64,000 bases of DNA from Gp13-AA77 sp036521995 (GCA_036521995.1 DATDGR010000233.1:14713-78712), one strand, 5' to 3'; shown: positions 44,301-52,886, numbered from the stretch's first letter. The notes: generated from the letters alone by a model not told the origin. Numbers and translations: made by a program.

Positions 44301-44923
44301 TTGTTGTAAATTCCGTCCAACTGGAACATGTTGGAGCCGGAGCGGTTGCCGCTGATCTGGTAATTGGACCCGCTGATCTGGAAACTGTTGCCAGTGGATA
44401 CGCTGCCGGGGACCAACTCGAGCAATTGAGTGAAGCTCCTGCCGTTCAGCGGCATTTCCGTGACCGTCTGGTTGCCGATCTGGGTTCCCACGGTGGCGTT
44501 CGTGGTCTGAAGCACGGGGGCCTTGGCCTCAACCGTAACCTGTTGCGTCACTTGGCCGACCTGCAGCGCCACGTTGACGGTGGTGTCGGTGCCGATGTCG
44601 ACCTTGACGTTGTCGACCACCGAGGTCTGAAAGCCGGAAATCTCCGTCTTCACGCTGTAGATACCCGGGACGAGGTTCCCGACGTGGTAGGCACCGATCT
44701 CGTTAGCGATGGCCGTAAGAGCGGTCGTCGTGCCGGTATTGGTTACCGTTACCTGAGCCTTCGGGATGCTGGCTCCAGACACATCAGTAACCGTTCCGGC
44801 GATCCCGCCATAGTAGACTTGTGCTAGGCCCACCGTTGACGCGGCCAGCAGCAAGGCTACTGCCATCAGGGCACCAAGGCCCAGCCGGCGGCTATTTACC
44901 TTATTGCCTTCAGTCTTTTGCAT
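41369..44923 (-). CDS. TonB-dependent receptor with carboxypeptidase-regulatory-like domain (Oar-like)
   Basis: A 1,184-residue outer-membrane protein. Signal peptide (LGALMAVALLLAASTVGLAQ), then a carboxypeptidase-regulatory-like domain (about 35-120: GTVTDVSGASIPKAQVTVTN, GNLVPGIYSVKTEISGF), plug (PLNGRSFTQLLELVPG, DGIYNNEEFFGQYAMQPPID) and a long beta-barrel with many aromatic-rich strands, ending QFALKVYF, an aromatic C-terminus for the barrel assembly machinery. This is the Oar-like type abundant in acidobacteria; its substrate is unknown. The frame extends to 45007, but ATG 44923 has GGGGAG eight bases upstream. It is divergent from the winged-helix regulator and has its own terminator. 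Confidence 0.88.
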   Translation of the reverse strand: MQKTEGNKVNSRRLGLGALMAVALLLAASTVGLAQVYYGGIAGTVTDVSGASIPKAQVTVTNTGTTTALTAIANEIGAYHVGNLVPGIYSVKTEISGFQTSVVDNVKVDIGTDTTVNVALQVGQVTQQVTVEAKAPVLQTTNATVGTQIGNQTVTEMPLNGRSFTQLLELVPGSVSTGNSFQISGSNYQISGNRSGSNMFQLDGIYNNEEFFGQYAMQPPIDSIQEFKVETNITSAEYGRAAGAAIAVATKSGTNQFHGAAWEFLRNNDLDANAWFNNFFNAPLGAYRQNQFGVVAGGPVYFPHLYNGKDKTFWFFSYEGLRFASNSLNTATAPTATELSGNFASNLGSQLMTCGVNKNSACVDALGRPVDANEVYNPYTTRSVTAGQVDPTTGLVAQTTGNVRDPFPGNTIPSGMVSPITAAYAGIWYPSTSGLSSPNSFNSNPNTINQYQLSGRIDHSFGSKVNSYFRVSDQHAVNPSPQGLPVNYYYLYNQFVNAVASATWVKSPTTIIDFKSGYNRANLTNFSNDPAPGVASFLSTYPIQGTPIKSTTTPLFPAFNFGSYYTNPSTSGNPFITNVWQELLNITMERGKHEIKTGAEYEHYNAYYDGTFTSQFNFDQVPTQDPLTSTGSNINEVASYLLGLPSSGLRNVGDTAAYFHQNTPGLYIQDNYKPTTKLTVNMGLRWEYNQWPFDKYNHLGNYYVDQHMLAWAGPNPVTGQPANAPRSLMNPDYRNWAPRVGFAYQLRPNTVLRGGFGYFYNGDYAWAGQGARGQWPYAISQSINSVNTLQPTLPLATFFPPYDFPQPGTPPSEEHVQALNNRTPYTRQWNLGIQQQLARNLMLEVNYVGNNAKNLGGFFNANDPPPGPLQICPDAGPTVCTTQAIAAGTVKTRPSFPYAPTLTSLSENANNAVSNYNGLQVKLDKRFSSGTQALVTYTWSHLLDTPSGDNYGGTSPENDLCRYCDYGNSANNYAQIFTAQWLEDLPFGHGRRWGSNFNRAEDLLLGGWEFTGIYHYNSGFPINIGVPSDLANAGQRGNSQRPNYVGGPTTMSTFTNDPTNPNNGIRILNVNAYSLPENCSGGSCVLPSGGYQFGTLGRYAQVGPHFNNVDLGLFKNFPFSEGKRSVQFRAEFFNAFNIHDFGGINGTCCEANNAAFADTTSVQQANAFNPTGARIIQFALKVYF

Positions 44924-45255
44924 TTGGAAACTCCCCTGGGCGATTTGAAGATCTCCGACACCCGTTTCCTGCGGACGCAAATTGAGAGGCCAGTAGTCAG
45001 AACACACTAGAACGACAACTATTACCTATGAGCCCCAATTGAAAAAAGCGTAAGTGACATGGAGTAACTTGCGGTTAAATCGAGGGCCCAACGGCGTCAA
45101 TTCCACGTACACGCCTCGGCTCATTGAACTTAGCACGGACAATGTCTTGGCCAAGAGTGGTCGATTGTTACGTAACTTTACGTAACATCGCCGGTATTGC
45201 CGCCCCAGTTGCAATTGCGGCGCCCCGCGATCATAATCGCAGGGGAAGGAGATGC
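44924..45255. other. Divergent regulatory region between the TonB receptor and the winged-helix regulator
   Basis: 332 bp without a gene. It contains the tandem TTACGTAAC site (45167-45186), an AT-rich stretch near 45040-45060 (GAAAAAAGCGTAAG) and no recognisable coding. It must hold the promoters of both divergent genes. Confidence 0.75.
45167..45186. promoter_or_regulatory. Tandem palindromes TTACGTAA in 10-bp phase (operator-like)
   Basis: The site reads GTTACGTAAC followed at once by TTTACGTAAC. Each half holds the perfect palindrome TTACGTAA, and the two are exactly one helical turn apart. It lies 70 bp before the regulator start and 244 bp from the receptor start. Confidence 0.6.
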
Positions 45256-46686
45256 ATGAGCTTGGCTGGCGTCCGCCCCGCAAGGGAATCCGAGGATCCC
45301 ACCGGTCAAACCAGTGGGCCAGCTGTGCCGCCCGAGGACAAACTCGCAGCCCTGGAACGTATCCTCCGGAGCAAGGCGTTCTCGAACGCTGAAGCGATCC
45401 GGCACCTCCTGAAATTCATTGCCGACCAGTCAGTTAGCGACTCTGACGAAGAAATCAAGGAATATACGATCGCCGTTGAAGCGCTGGGGCGTCCCCAGGA
45501 TTTCGATCCCAAAGTTGACAACATCGTTCGAGTCCAGATGCGCCGGGTGCGCCAGAAGCTGGACGAGTACTACCGCCTGGAAGGCGCCGGCGATCCGGTC
45601 CGGGTCTCCATTCCCCGGGGGCACTACCATGTCGAGTGGAGCTTGCGATCCGCAAAGCCAACCCATGGCAGCCCGAAAGCAGGATCCAACGAAGATGAGG
45701 GCGCCCTAGCCCGCTGGCGGTTCCGGTCACCGCTCGCCTGGAAAATCCTTGCGATCGCGCTGTTGCTCTTCAATCTTGCCCTGGGTGTAAGTTCTCTCCT
45801 CCGGCGCGAGGCATCCGGGGTGCCTCGAAATCGAGAGAAGGATCCGATAAGTCCAGCCCTGGCCTCGGTTTGGCAGCCGTTTATCGATTCAAGACAACAG
45901 CCTTTGGTGATCTACAGCAACGCCCTGTTTTTGATGAGCCAGGAGGGTGACCTCTACCGCTACTCCCTCGACGGCGCCCATTTCCTGCCTTTCGGGGCAC
46001 GCGTCCAAAGCTTCGCGGGCCTCGAACGGCGTGGGCCGGCGCCGCCGGTCAAGGGTCCCATGTCATACTCTGACGCTTACACGGGGACCGGCGAAGTGGT
46101 GGCGGCGGCCCGAATCGCTGAACTGTTCTCGCGGGCCGGCCGGGATTTTGCCGTCAAGCGCGACGGCGTGGTCTCCTTTGAAGACATTCGCAACAACAAT
46201 GTGGTCTTTCTCGGCGCCAGCCTGGAAGACACGGTCCTGGCTCAGCTTCCGTTGCAGAGCGACCTCGGCTTTGAGCAGACCAGTCAGCCGGCATTTTCCG
46301 GAAGTCAAGTGATTCGTGACCGTCACCCGGCACCCGGACATCCCTCGCTTTACGCCCTCGGGCGCGAGCCCAAGACGCAGGCTATTGCGGTCGACTATGC
46401 TTTGATCAGCCTGCTGCCGGGAGTGACGCCGAACCACTTCATCCTGGTGTTGGGCGGCCTTTCGACCATCGGCACCCAGGCGGCGGCCGAGTTTGCAACT
46501 TCGGAAGAGAGCCTGCAGCCGGTAGCCCGGATGCGCGCGGAGGCCGCGGGCAGCAGACCCCTCTCACCGTATTTCCAAGCTCTGCTGGCAGTCCAGATTC
46601 GTGACGGTGTAGCCGCGAAGACCGACTGCCTGCTGACCCGCGAGGTTCGCCACAACGGACCAGGCGCGCTCGCCTCTTCACCGTGA
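45256..46686 (+). CDS. Membrane-anchored winged-helix DNA-binding protein
   Basis: A 476-residue protein of a regulator type common in acidobacteria. Residues about 30-130 form the family DNA-binding region: LERILRSKAFSNAEAIRHLLKFI, EEIKEYTIAVEALGRP, DNIVRVQMRRVRQKLDEYY and VSIPRGHYHVEW, as in OmpR-like winged helices. One membrane segment (about 162-182, WKILAIALLLFNLALGVSSLL) separates it from a periplasmic domain of unknown fold (about 190-476). The architecture suggests a one-component, ToxR-like membrane regulator. The ATG at 45256 has AAGGAG four bases upstream; an upstream frame from 45124 runs through the putative operator and is rejected. It is divergent from the TonB receptor, its likely target. 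Confidence 0.78.
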   Translation: MSLAGVRPARESEDPTGQTSGPAVPPEDKLAALERILRSKAFSNAEAIRHLLKFIADQSVSDSDEEIKEYTIAVEALGRPQDFDPKVDNIVRVQMRRVRQKLDEYYRLEGAGDPVRVSIPRGHYHVEWSLRSAKPTHGSPKAGSNEDEGALARWRFRSPLAWKILAIALLLFNLALGVSSLLRREASGVPRNREKDPISPALASVWQPFIDSRQQPLVIYSNALFLMSQEGDLYRYSLDGAHFLPFGARVQSFAGLERRGPAPPVKGPMSYSDAYTGTGEVVAAARIAELFSRAGRDFAVKRDGVVSFEDIRNNNVVFLGASLEDTVLAQLPLQSDLGFEQTSQPAFSGSQVIRDRHPAPGHPSLYALGREPKTQAIAVDYALISLLPGVTPNHFILVLGGLSTIGTQAAAEFATSEESLQPVARMRAEAAGSRPLSPYFQALLAVQIRDGVAAKTDCLLTREVRHNGPGALASSP

Positions 46687-46722
46687 CGATGAGCGTCTGG
46701 CCGCGGGCGGCGACGACGCTCG

Positions 46723-46751
46723 TTGACTGGCTAACCTCTAAACCCTAGAAT
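46723..46751 (+). promoter_or_regulatory. Strong sigma70-like promoter of the penicillin-binding protein gene
   Basis: TTGACT (46723-46728) and TAGAAT (46746-46751) are separated by exactly 17 bp. The -10 box is followed by CAACCTGG, part of the recurrent TAGAATCAAC motif. The start codon is 20 bp further on. Confidence 0.7.
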
Positions 46752-46771
46752 CAACCTGGGGCGAATTGCGC

Positions 46772-49195
46772 ATGGGAACGGCTAAATCGCATTCGGAAAG
46801 TGCAGCGAAGCCGCTTCCCGCTTGGGCGCGCAGCCGGCGAGTCTTCGGCCAATTCGTCTTCGGCGTCCTGGTGCTGTTGGCTGCGGCCACTGGAGTGCTC
46901 GCGGGGCTGATCTTCGTCTACTCCACTAACCTTCCCAAAGTGGCGGAGCTCGAGACCTACCGGCCCGACGTGATGACCGAGCTGTATGCCACGGACGGCA
47001 CGCCCATCGCCAGCTTCGCCCTCGAACATCGCGTGATCGTCACCTATGACCAGATTCCTCCTGTCATGCGGGACGCCGTCCTCTCCATCGAGGATCGTCA
47101 CTTCGAGAGCCACGTGGGCGTGGACGTGATTCGTATCGTACGGGCCGCCATCATCGACTTGATGGAATGGCGCGCCGCGCAAGGCGCGAGTACCCTCACG
47201 CAGCAGCTCAGCCGCCGCCTCTTCCTGAGTCCGGAGAAGAACTGGAAGCGCAAAGTCGACGAAGCGCTGCTGGCCATCCAGATCGAGCGGCACTTCACCA
47301 AAGCGCAGATCTTCCAGATGTACGCCAACCAGATGGAACTGGGATACGGCAACTTCGGTTTCGAGGCCGCCTCCGAGTTCTTCTTCGGCAAGCACTTGAA
47401 AGATCTCACCCTGCCCGAAGCGGCCCTGCTGGCTGGGCTGCCGCAGAATCCGAACATTTACTCGCCCATCCGTCACCCGGAGCGCTGTCTAGAGCGTCGC
47501 AACCGTGTGCTGGAGGCCATGCTCGACAACGGTAAGATCACGCGCGCCCAGTATCTGCAAGCTCGCCAGGCGCCGCTCGGCTTGAACATCCAGCATTGGA
47601 ATAACAACGTGGCGCCCTACTTTGTGGAAGACGTGCGCGAGTTTCTGGAGAAGAAATACGGCGCCGAGACGGTTGAGCAAAAAGGCCTGAAGGTCTACAC
47701 CACCGTGGATCTGAAGATGCAGCGTCTGGCCGAAGAGTCTCTGCGGCAGGGGCTGCGCAACGACGACCGGCACCGCGGCTGGCGCGGGCCGGAGAAGAAC
47801 ATCCTGAAAAACCTGGCCACGGCGCCGGATGGACGGCCGGTCACGCTCGAAACCTACGTGGACGATGACTGGCGCAGTCCGCCGGAGCCCGGGCGCTTCG
47901 AGCACGGCCTGGTGATGTCGGTGGCTTCAGAGTCAGCCCTGGTCCGTTTCGGCGACCTCACGGCCCGCCTCACACCGGCAGACTTCACTTGGACCAAGCA
48001 GGTGGATCCGCGCCAAGTCTTTCTCCCCGGCGACGTCGATCTCTTTCTGACCAAGGCCGTGAAAGGTCACAGCGTTCAGGCTACGCTCGATCAATACCCC
48101 GGCGTTCAGGGCGCCATGGTGGTGCTCGACAATCAGACAGGTGCTGTGCGGGCCATGGTTGGCGGGTACGATTTCGACACCAGCAAGTTCAACCGGGCCG
48201 TTCAGGCTGAGCGCCAGGTGGGCTCGTCATTCAAGGTCTATGTTTACACGCAGGCGTTTCTCGAGGGCATCAGGCCGTTCGATACGATCGTGGACAGCCC
48301 GATCAGCTTTCCTTCTGCGTCGGGCGTCTGGGCGCCCCATAATTACGATAACAGGTATGAGGGGACCATTGATCTGATTCGGGCCCTGGCCGAATCCCGC
48401 AACGTCCCGGCCGTGCGGCTGCTGGCCCGGGTGGGCGTGGACCAGGTGATCAAGCTGTGCCGCCGCTTCGGCATCACTTCGCGGCTGACGCCGAACCTGC
48501 CGCTCGCGCTGGGCGCATCGGATCTTACGCTGATCGAGCACACTTCGGGCTTCACCACTTTCCCTGACGACGGGCTGCATATCGCACCGCGCACGATCGA
48601 CCGCGTGACCGACTACGACGGCCGCGTGATCGACGAGTTTCGGCCCGAGGTGGCGGACGCGATCCCCGCGCCGATCGCCCGCCTGATGGTCTCGATGCTG
48701 CGCGAGGACATCGAATACCCGACCGGGACCGCTGTGCGGGCTAGGTCGCTGGCTGCGAAATATGACCTGGCCGGCAAGACCGGAACAACGAACGACTTCA
48801 CGGACGCCTGGTTTATCGGCTTCTCGCCCGGGATCACCTGCGGCGTGTGGGTAGGTTTTGACGATCACCGTACCCTGGGGGATAAGGAGGAAGGTTCGCA
48901 CGTCGCGCTGCCCATCTGGATGCAGTTCATCGGCGAAGTGTTGAAGGACCGGCCGGTGGAGCGCTTCCCCGATTCCCCGCTCCTCACCAGTCCGGAGGTG
49001 GTGAACCAGATCCTAGCCAGTAACGGAACCGCGCCCCTGCCCGCCGAGCATGGGACCGCACAGGGAGATACGACCAAGGTTGCCTCGACTTCGACCCTTG
49101 CAGCTCCGGCGTCGTCGGAGCCTGCCAACCCCGCAGGAACGAGCGGTGCCACACCCAAGCCCGTGCCTGCCGCCCACGATCCGCTGCAACCTTAG
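46772..49195 (+). CDS. Class A penicillin-binding protein (bifunctional transglycosylase/transpeptidase)
   Basis: An 807-residue PBP1-type enzyme. One N-terminal membrane segment (FGVLVLLAAATGVLAGLIFVY) is followed by the GT51 transglycosylase (about 65-235) with IEDRHFESHVGVD (catalytic Glu about 106), GASTLTQQLSR and NQMELGYGNFGFEAAS, a linker, and the transpeptidase (about 440-730) with SSFK (nucleophile Ser about 485), SRN and KTGTT (about 669). It polymerises and cross-links peptidoglycan in the periplasm. The C-terminus is an Ala/Pro/Thr-rich tail. TTG 46766 is in frame, but the ATG is preferred. Its promoter is 46723-46751. Confidence 0.94.
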   Translation: MGTAKSHSESAAKPLPAWARSRRVFGQFVFGVLVLLAAATGVLAGLIFVYSTNLPKVAELETYRPDVMTELYATDGTPIASFALEHRVIVTYDQIPPVMRDAVLSIEDRHFESHVGVDVIRIVRAAIIDLMEWRAAQGASTLTQQLSRRLFLSPEKNWKRKVDEALLAIQIERHFTKAQIFQMYANQMELGYGNFGFEAASEFFFGKHLKDLTLPEAALLAGLPQNPNIYSPIRHPERCLERRNRVLEAMLDNGKITRAQYLQARQAPLGLNIQHWNNNVAPYFVEDVREFLEKKYGAETVEQKGLKVYTTVDLKMQRLAEESLRQGLRNDDRHRGWRGPEKNILKNLATAPDGRPVTLETYVDDDWRSPPEPGRFEHGLVMSVASESALVRFGDLTARLTPADFTWTKQVDPRQVFLPGDVDLFLTKAVKGHSVQATLDQYPGVQGAMVVLDNQTGAVRAMVGGYDFDTSKFNRAVQAERQVGSSFKVYVYTQAFLEGIRPFDTIVDSPISFPSASGVWAPHNYDNRYEGTIDLIRALAESRNVPAVRLLARVGVDQVIKLCRRFGITSRLTPNLPLALGASDLTLIEHTSGFTTFPDDGLHIAPRTIDRVTDYDGRVIDEFRPEVADAIPAPIARLMVSMLREDIEYPTGTAVRARSLAAKYDLAGKTGTTNDFTDAWFIGFSPGITCGVWVGFDDHRTLGDKEEGSHVALPIWMQFIGEVLKDRPVERFPDSPLLTSPEVVNQILASNGTAPLPAEHGTAQGDTTKVASTSTLAAPASSEPANPAGTSGATPKPVPAAHDPLQP

Positions 49196-49270
49196 TGTCG
49201 GAACCTCCACGAAGCAGTCGGTTCTTGAGGGGAAGAAGGCTGTCGTGGGAACTCGTCCTCGATTCGAAGT

Positions 49271-50320
49271 TTACTTCACGCTACGGAAGTGGTCGTAACC
49301 CAGCGCCGCCAATTTGACCTCAGTGCCGTCCCGGAGGACGAGACGCAGCTCGCGGCTCGGGAGAATTTCGCCCACATCGTGCAAGGTGACACCAGCCAGG
49401 GCGCGCGGAACTCGCGATGCTTGGTTTCGGGCCACGGTGAAGATGAGCTCGTAATCTTCGCCGCCATGCAACGCAAGCTCGACGGGGTTCAGGCTTGACT
49501 CGCGGTTTGATTCAGAGCTTGAGTTGCGGCGTGTATGGAGTTGAGGCAAGGGCAATCTGCTTTCCCAGATTCGTGCTCCACAGCCGCTTGAATCACAGAG
49601 GCGTCTCAAATCGCGCCCGAAACCGTCACTCACGTCAATGGCAGCCGAGGCCAGGCAGTGTCTGGCAAGGTAGATGCCAGTCCGGCAACGAGGCTCAGGG
49701 TAGAGGTGCGCTGCGAGCGCCGCCCGCGCGGTGGCTCCCGTTCTCCGACCTGCCGCTGAGGGCGAGGTGATCGGCCGCGCCCCAGACTTGAGCAGAGCAA
49801 GTCCGAGCGCCGAGAGTCCCAGGCAGCCGGTGACGTAGATGCGGTCGCCCGGCCGGGCGCCGGAGCGGTGGTGTGCCTGTCGGCGCCTGACTTCGCCGGC
49901 GGCGATGATATCGACCAGAACCGGGCCGCCCTGGGTGACGGCAGTATCGCCGCCGATCAACGTGACGCCCAAGCGGTGCGCCAGGGCGCCGATACCGTGG
50001 TAGAAGGCGGCGATCCATCGGCGGCGAGTCTGTCGTGTGATGGCAAGCGAAAGCAGTGCGAATCGCGGCCGTGCGCCCATCGCGGCCAGATCACTCAGCG
50101 CCCGAGCGAGAGCGCGGTGACCGATGGAAGCGGGTGGATGGAGGCCGACCTGAAAGTGGACGCCTTCGAGCGAGAGATCGGTGGTGAGAACCAGGTCGAG
50201 CCCTGGCCTGGTGCGGACAATGGCCGCGTCATCGCCGATGCCAAGCTCGAGACCCGGAGCCCGCTCCGGCCACCGGCGGCGCAGCCAGCGGACGAATTGG
50301 GTTTCGTTACGGAAGGGCAC
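49271..50320 (-). CDS. thiL: Thiamine-monophosphate kinase
   Basis: A 349-residue ATP-dependent kinase that converts thiamine phosphate to the cofactor thiamine diphosphate. The N-terminal ELGIGDDAAIV, TTDLSLEGVHF, HRALARALSDLAAMGARP and LIGGDTAV segments, and the later IDVSDGFGRDLRRLC and HGGEDYEL, are the ThiL signatures. The frame is open to 50455, but GTG 50320 with GAGGAG five bases upstream gives the standard N-terminus (PFRNETQFVRWL); 46 extra residues would be needed otherwise. It lies 62 bp after sdhB on the same strand, probably by co-transcription. Confidence 0.92.
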   Translation of the reverse strand: MPFRNETQFVRWLRRRWPERAPGLELGIGDDAAIVRTRPGLDLVLTTDLSLEGVHFQVGLHPPASIGHRALARALSDLAAMGARPRFALLSLAITRQTRRRWIAAFYHGIGALAHRLGVTLIGGDTAVTQGGPVLVDIIAAGEVRRRQAHHRSGARPGDRIYVTGCLGLSALGLALLKSGARPITSPSAAGRRTGATARAALAAHLYPEPRCRTGIYLARHCLASAAIDVSDGFGRDLRRLCDSSGCGARIWESRLPLPQLHTRRNSSSESNRESSLNPVELALHGGEDYELIFTVARNQASRVPRALAGVTLHDVGEILPSRELRLVLRDGTEVKLAALGYDHFRSVK

Positions 50321-50382
50321 ACCAGCTCCTCGGGCTCGGACTCCTGACCTTCTCCGACGGTCTTCCAAGACCGCCGCAAACC

Positions 50383-51093
50383 CTACACCTTGCGGAACAA
50401 CAGGGCCTTTTTCACCTCGCCGATCGCCTTGGTCACGTTGATCCCCCGCGGACACGCCTCCACACAGTTAAAGATCGTGCGGCAGCGCCAGACGCCATCG
50501 ACGGAGTTGAGCACTTCCAGCCGCTCTTCGCGGCCTTCATCGCGGCTGTCGAAGATGAAACGGGCCGCGTTGACGATCGCCGCCGGCCCTACGTAGTCCT
50601 GGTTCGCCCAGAAAGACGGGCAAGAGGTGGTGCAGGCCGCGCACAGGATGCACTTGGTGGTGTCGTCGAATCGCTCCCGATCTTCGGGCGTCTGAAGGCG
50701 CTCCTTGTGAGGCGTAGGCGAGTGCGTGATCAGGTACGGCTTTGCTTGGCGGTACTTCTCAAAGAATCCTTCGAGATCTACCAGCAGGTCTTTGACCACC
50801 GGCAGCCCCCGCAAGGGCTCGACCGTGACGGCCTTGCCAAGATTCTTCAGCAGAACCTTGCAGGCGAGCGCGTTGGCGCCGTTCACCACCATGGCGTCGG
50901 AGCCGCAGACCCCGTGTGCGCAGGAGCGCCGGTAGGTGAGCGTGCCATCCTGGTACCACTTGACGTGGTTGAGCGCGTCCAGCAAACGGTCTGTAGGCTC
51001 GCCCTCAACCGTGTACTCGCCCCACCAAGGTTGACGATCCTTTTCGGGATTATAGCGCCGGATTCTCAGATGGACCTGCATGGCTTCGAACAT
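50383..51093 (-). CDS. sdhB: Succinate dehydrogenase iron-sulfur subunit
   Basis: A 236-residue electron-transfer subunit of complex II. The [2Fe-2S] domain shows RRSCAHGVCGSD followed by ANALAC; the C-terminal domain carries CILCAACTTSCP for the [4Fe-4S] cluster and CRTIFNCVEACPRGI for the [3Fe-4S] cluster. It passes electrons from SdhA flavin to the quinone in SdhC/D. ATG 51093 or 51081 could start it; neither has a good Shine-Dalgarno. The 28 bp between sdhA and sdhB contains the inverted repeat TCATTGA/TCAATGA (51098-51120), a possible processing or attenuating stem. thiL follows. Confidence 0.96.
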   Translation of the reverse strand: MFEAMQVHLRIRRYNPEKDRQPWWGEYTVEGEPTDRLLDALNHVKWYQDGTLTYRRSCAHGVCGSDAMVVNGANALACKVLLKNLGKAVTVEPLRGLPVVKDLLVDLEGFFEKYRQAKPYLITHSPTPHKERLQTPEDRERFDDTTKCILCAACTTSCPSFWANQDYVGPAAIVNAARFIFDSRDEGREERLEVLNSVDGVWRCRTIFNCVEACPRGINVTKAIGEVKKALLFRKV

Positions 51094-51121
51094 TGAGTCA
51101 TTGATTTATGGGGTCAATGAA

Positions 51122-52846
51122 TCAATACTTTCTCTCCATCGGTTGAAACTTCGTAATGGTCACCGGCTTGTACCCCAGCTCGATTCCATTGGCCGTCTGA
51201 TAGGCCAGCGTGTGCTTCAGCCACTTGGCATCATCACGCTTTGGGAAGTCTTCCCGAGCGTGGCCGCCTCGGCTCTCCTGCCGCGCCAGAGCTCCTTCCA
51301 CCAGGGTCTCAGCCAGCTCGATCAATCCGCCGAGCTCGATCACTTCGAGCAATTCGGTATTGTATTGGTGGCCCCGATCATCGATCCGCACGCTGGCATA
51401 ACGCTGGCGCAACTCGCGAAGCTTCTCGCGGGCGGCCGCTAACCCCGGAGCCTCGCGAAAGACGCCGGCCTTTTCCATCATTTCATCCTGCAGCTCGTCG
51501 CGGATCTTGGCCGCACGCTCCCGCCCGCCGGAGCTGATCAGCCCGGCCACAAGCGCCCGAGCGCGTTCCTGAGGATTGGGCGGCAGAGGCGCCCAGTCAT
51601 TCTCGCCCATGAATTGGGCCGCATGACGCCCACCCCGGCGCCCAAACACCAGAATGTCCACCAGCGAGTTGGTGCCCAGCCGGTTGGCTCCGTGCACCGA
51701 GACGCAGGCGCACTCGCCGGCGGCGTAAAAACCATGCAAAGGCGTGTTCTTTTCGTCGATCACCACGCGCGCGTCAATGTCCGTAGGGATGCCACCCATG
51801 GCGTAATGCGCCGTGGGCTGGATGGGAATGAGCTCGATGGCCGGTTCAATGCCCATGTAAGTGCGGACAAAGTCGGTGATGTCGGGCAGCTTCGTGTCGA
51901 GCACCTCGCGGCCGAGGTGGGTCAGATCCAGGTGGACGTAATTCTTGCCGTTGATTCCCCGACCGGCCTGCACCTCGCGGTAGATGGCCCGCGACACCAC
52001 GTCGCGCGACGCCAGGTCCTTGAGCGTGGAAGCGTAGCGTTCCATGAAGCGCTCACTCTTGCCGTTGCGCAGGACGCCGCCCTCGCCCCGCGCCGCCTCG
52101 CTCAGCAGGATTCCTAACTTGTATATCCCGGTCGGGTGGAACTGGAAGAATTCCATATCCTCCAGCGGAATCCCGCGGCGCAGCGCCACTGCCATGCCAT
52201 CTCCGGTGAGCGCCAACGCATTCGAGGTGACGCGGAACATTCGGCCGCAACCCCCGGTGGCAAAAAGGACGGCCTTGGCGTGGAAAGTATGAATCTCGCC
52301 CGTGGCCAGACACAGCGCCACCACGCCCGCGACCCGATCACCCTCCACCAGCAAGTCGAGCAGATGAAACTCGTTATAGAAATGGACCTCGTTTTTGATG
52401 CACTGCTGGTAGAGCGTCTGCAGGATCATGTGGCCGGTGCGGTCCGCGGCGTAGCAGGAGCGCTGTACGGGAGCCTTGCCGAACTCGCGGGCGTGCCCGC
52501 CGAAGCGGCGCTGAGCGATCCTGCCTTCCGGCGTCCGGCTAAACGGAAGACCCCAGTGCTCCAGGTCATAAACCGTCTCGATCGCCTCACGGCACAGGAT
52601 CTCTACCGCGTCCTGGTCAGCGAGGTAGTCGCTGCCCTTGACGGTGTCAAACATGTGCCACTCCCAGTGATCTTCTTCGAGATTCCCGAGTGCGGCACCA
52701 ATTCCGCCCTGGGCCGCACCGGTGTGGGAACGGATCGGATAAAGCTTGCTGATCACGGCCACGTCCCCGTGGGGCGAGAGATGAAGCGCAGCCATCAGGC
52801 CCGCCCCGCCGCCGCCGACGATCACCGCATCGTATTTCTGATACAT
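51122..52846 (-). CDS. sdhA: Succinate dehydrogenase flavoprotein subunit
   Basis: A 574-residue FAD protein. The N-terminus YDAVIVGGGGAGLMAALHLS binds the FAD, and IRSHTGAAQGGIGAALGN contains the histidine that attaches FAD covalently. HYAMGGIPTDIDARV and the active-site Arg regions follow; the C-terminal helical domain is present. It oxidises succinate to fumarate in the cytoplasmic arm of complex II. ATG 52846 is the canonical start, but no Shine-Dalgarno precedes it: only 7 nt separate it from the inverted repeat of the upstream element, so the element may have displaced the normal leader. The frame upstream to 53008 is noise. Confidence 0.96.
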   Translation of the reverse strand: MYQKYDAVIVGGGGAGLMAALHLSPHGDVAVISKLYPIRSHTGAAQGGIGAALGNLEEDHWEWHMFDTVKGSDYLADQDAVEILCREAIETVYDLEHWGLPFSRTPEGRIAQRRFGGHAREFGKAPVQRSCYAADRTGHMILQTLYQQCIKNEVHFYNEFHLLDLLVEGDRVAGVVALCLATGEIHTFHAKAVLFATGGCGRMFRVTSNALALTGDGMAVALRRGIPLEDMEFFQFHPTGIYKLGILLSEAARGEGGVLRNGKSERFMERYASTLKDLASRDVVSRAIYREVQAGRGINGKNYVHLDLTHLGREVLDTKLPDITDFVRTYMGIEPAIELIPIQPTAHYAMGGIPTDIDARVVIDEKNTPLHGFYAAGECACVSVHGANRLGTNSLVDILVFGRRGGRHAAQFMGENDWAPLPPNPQERARALVAGLISSGGRERAAKIRDELQDEMMEKAGVFREAPGLAAAREKLRELRQRYASVRIDDRGHQYNTELLEVIELGGLIELAETLVEGALARQESRGGHAREDFPKRDDAKWLKHTLAYQTANGIELGYKPVTITKFQPMERKY

Positions 52847-52853
52847 GGAAGCC

Positions 52854-52886
52854 GGAAGATCGAAAACCGAAATTCGAAAATCGAAA
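52854..52886. repeat. Inverted repeat, left copy, flanking the four-helix-bundle gene
   Basis: Begins GGAAGATCGAAAACCG and ends ATTCGAAAATCGAAA on the + strand. The stop codon of the enclosed gene (CTA on the + strand, 52887-52889) follows without a gap. Confidence 0.8.
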
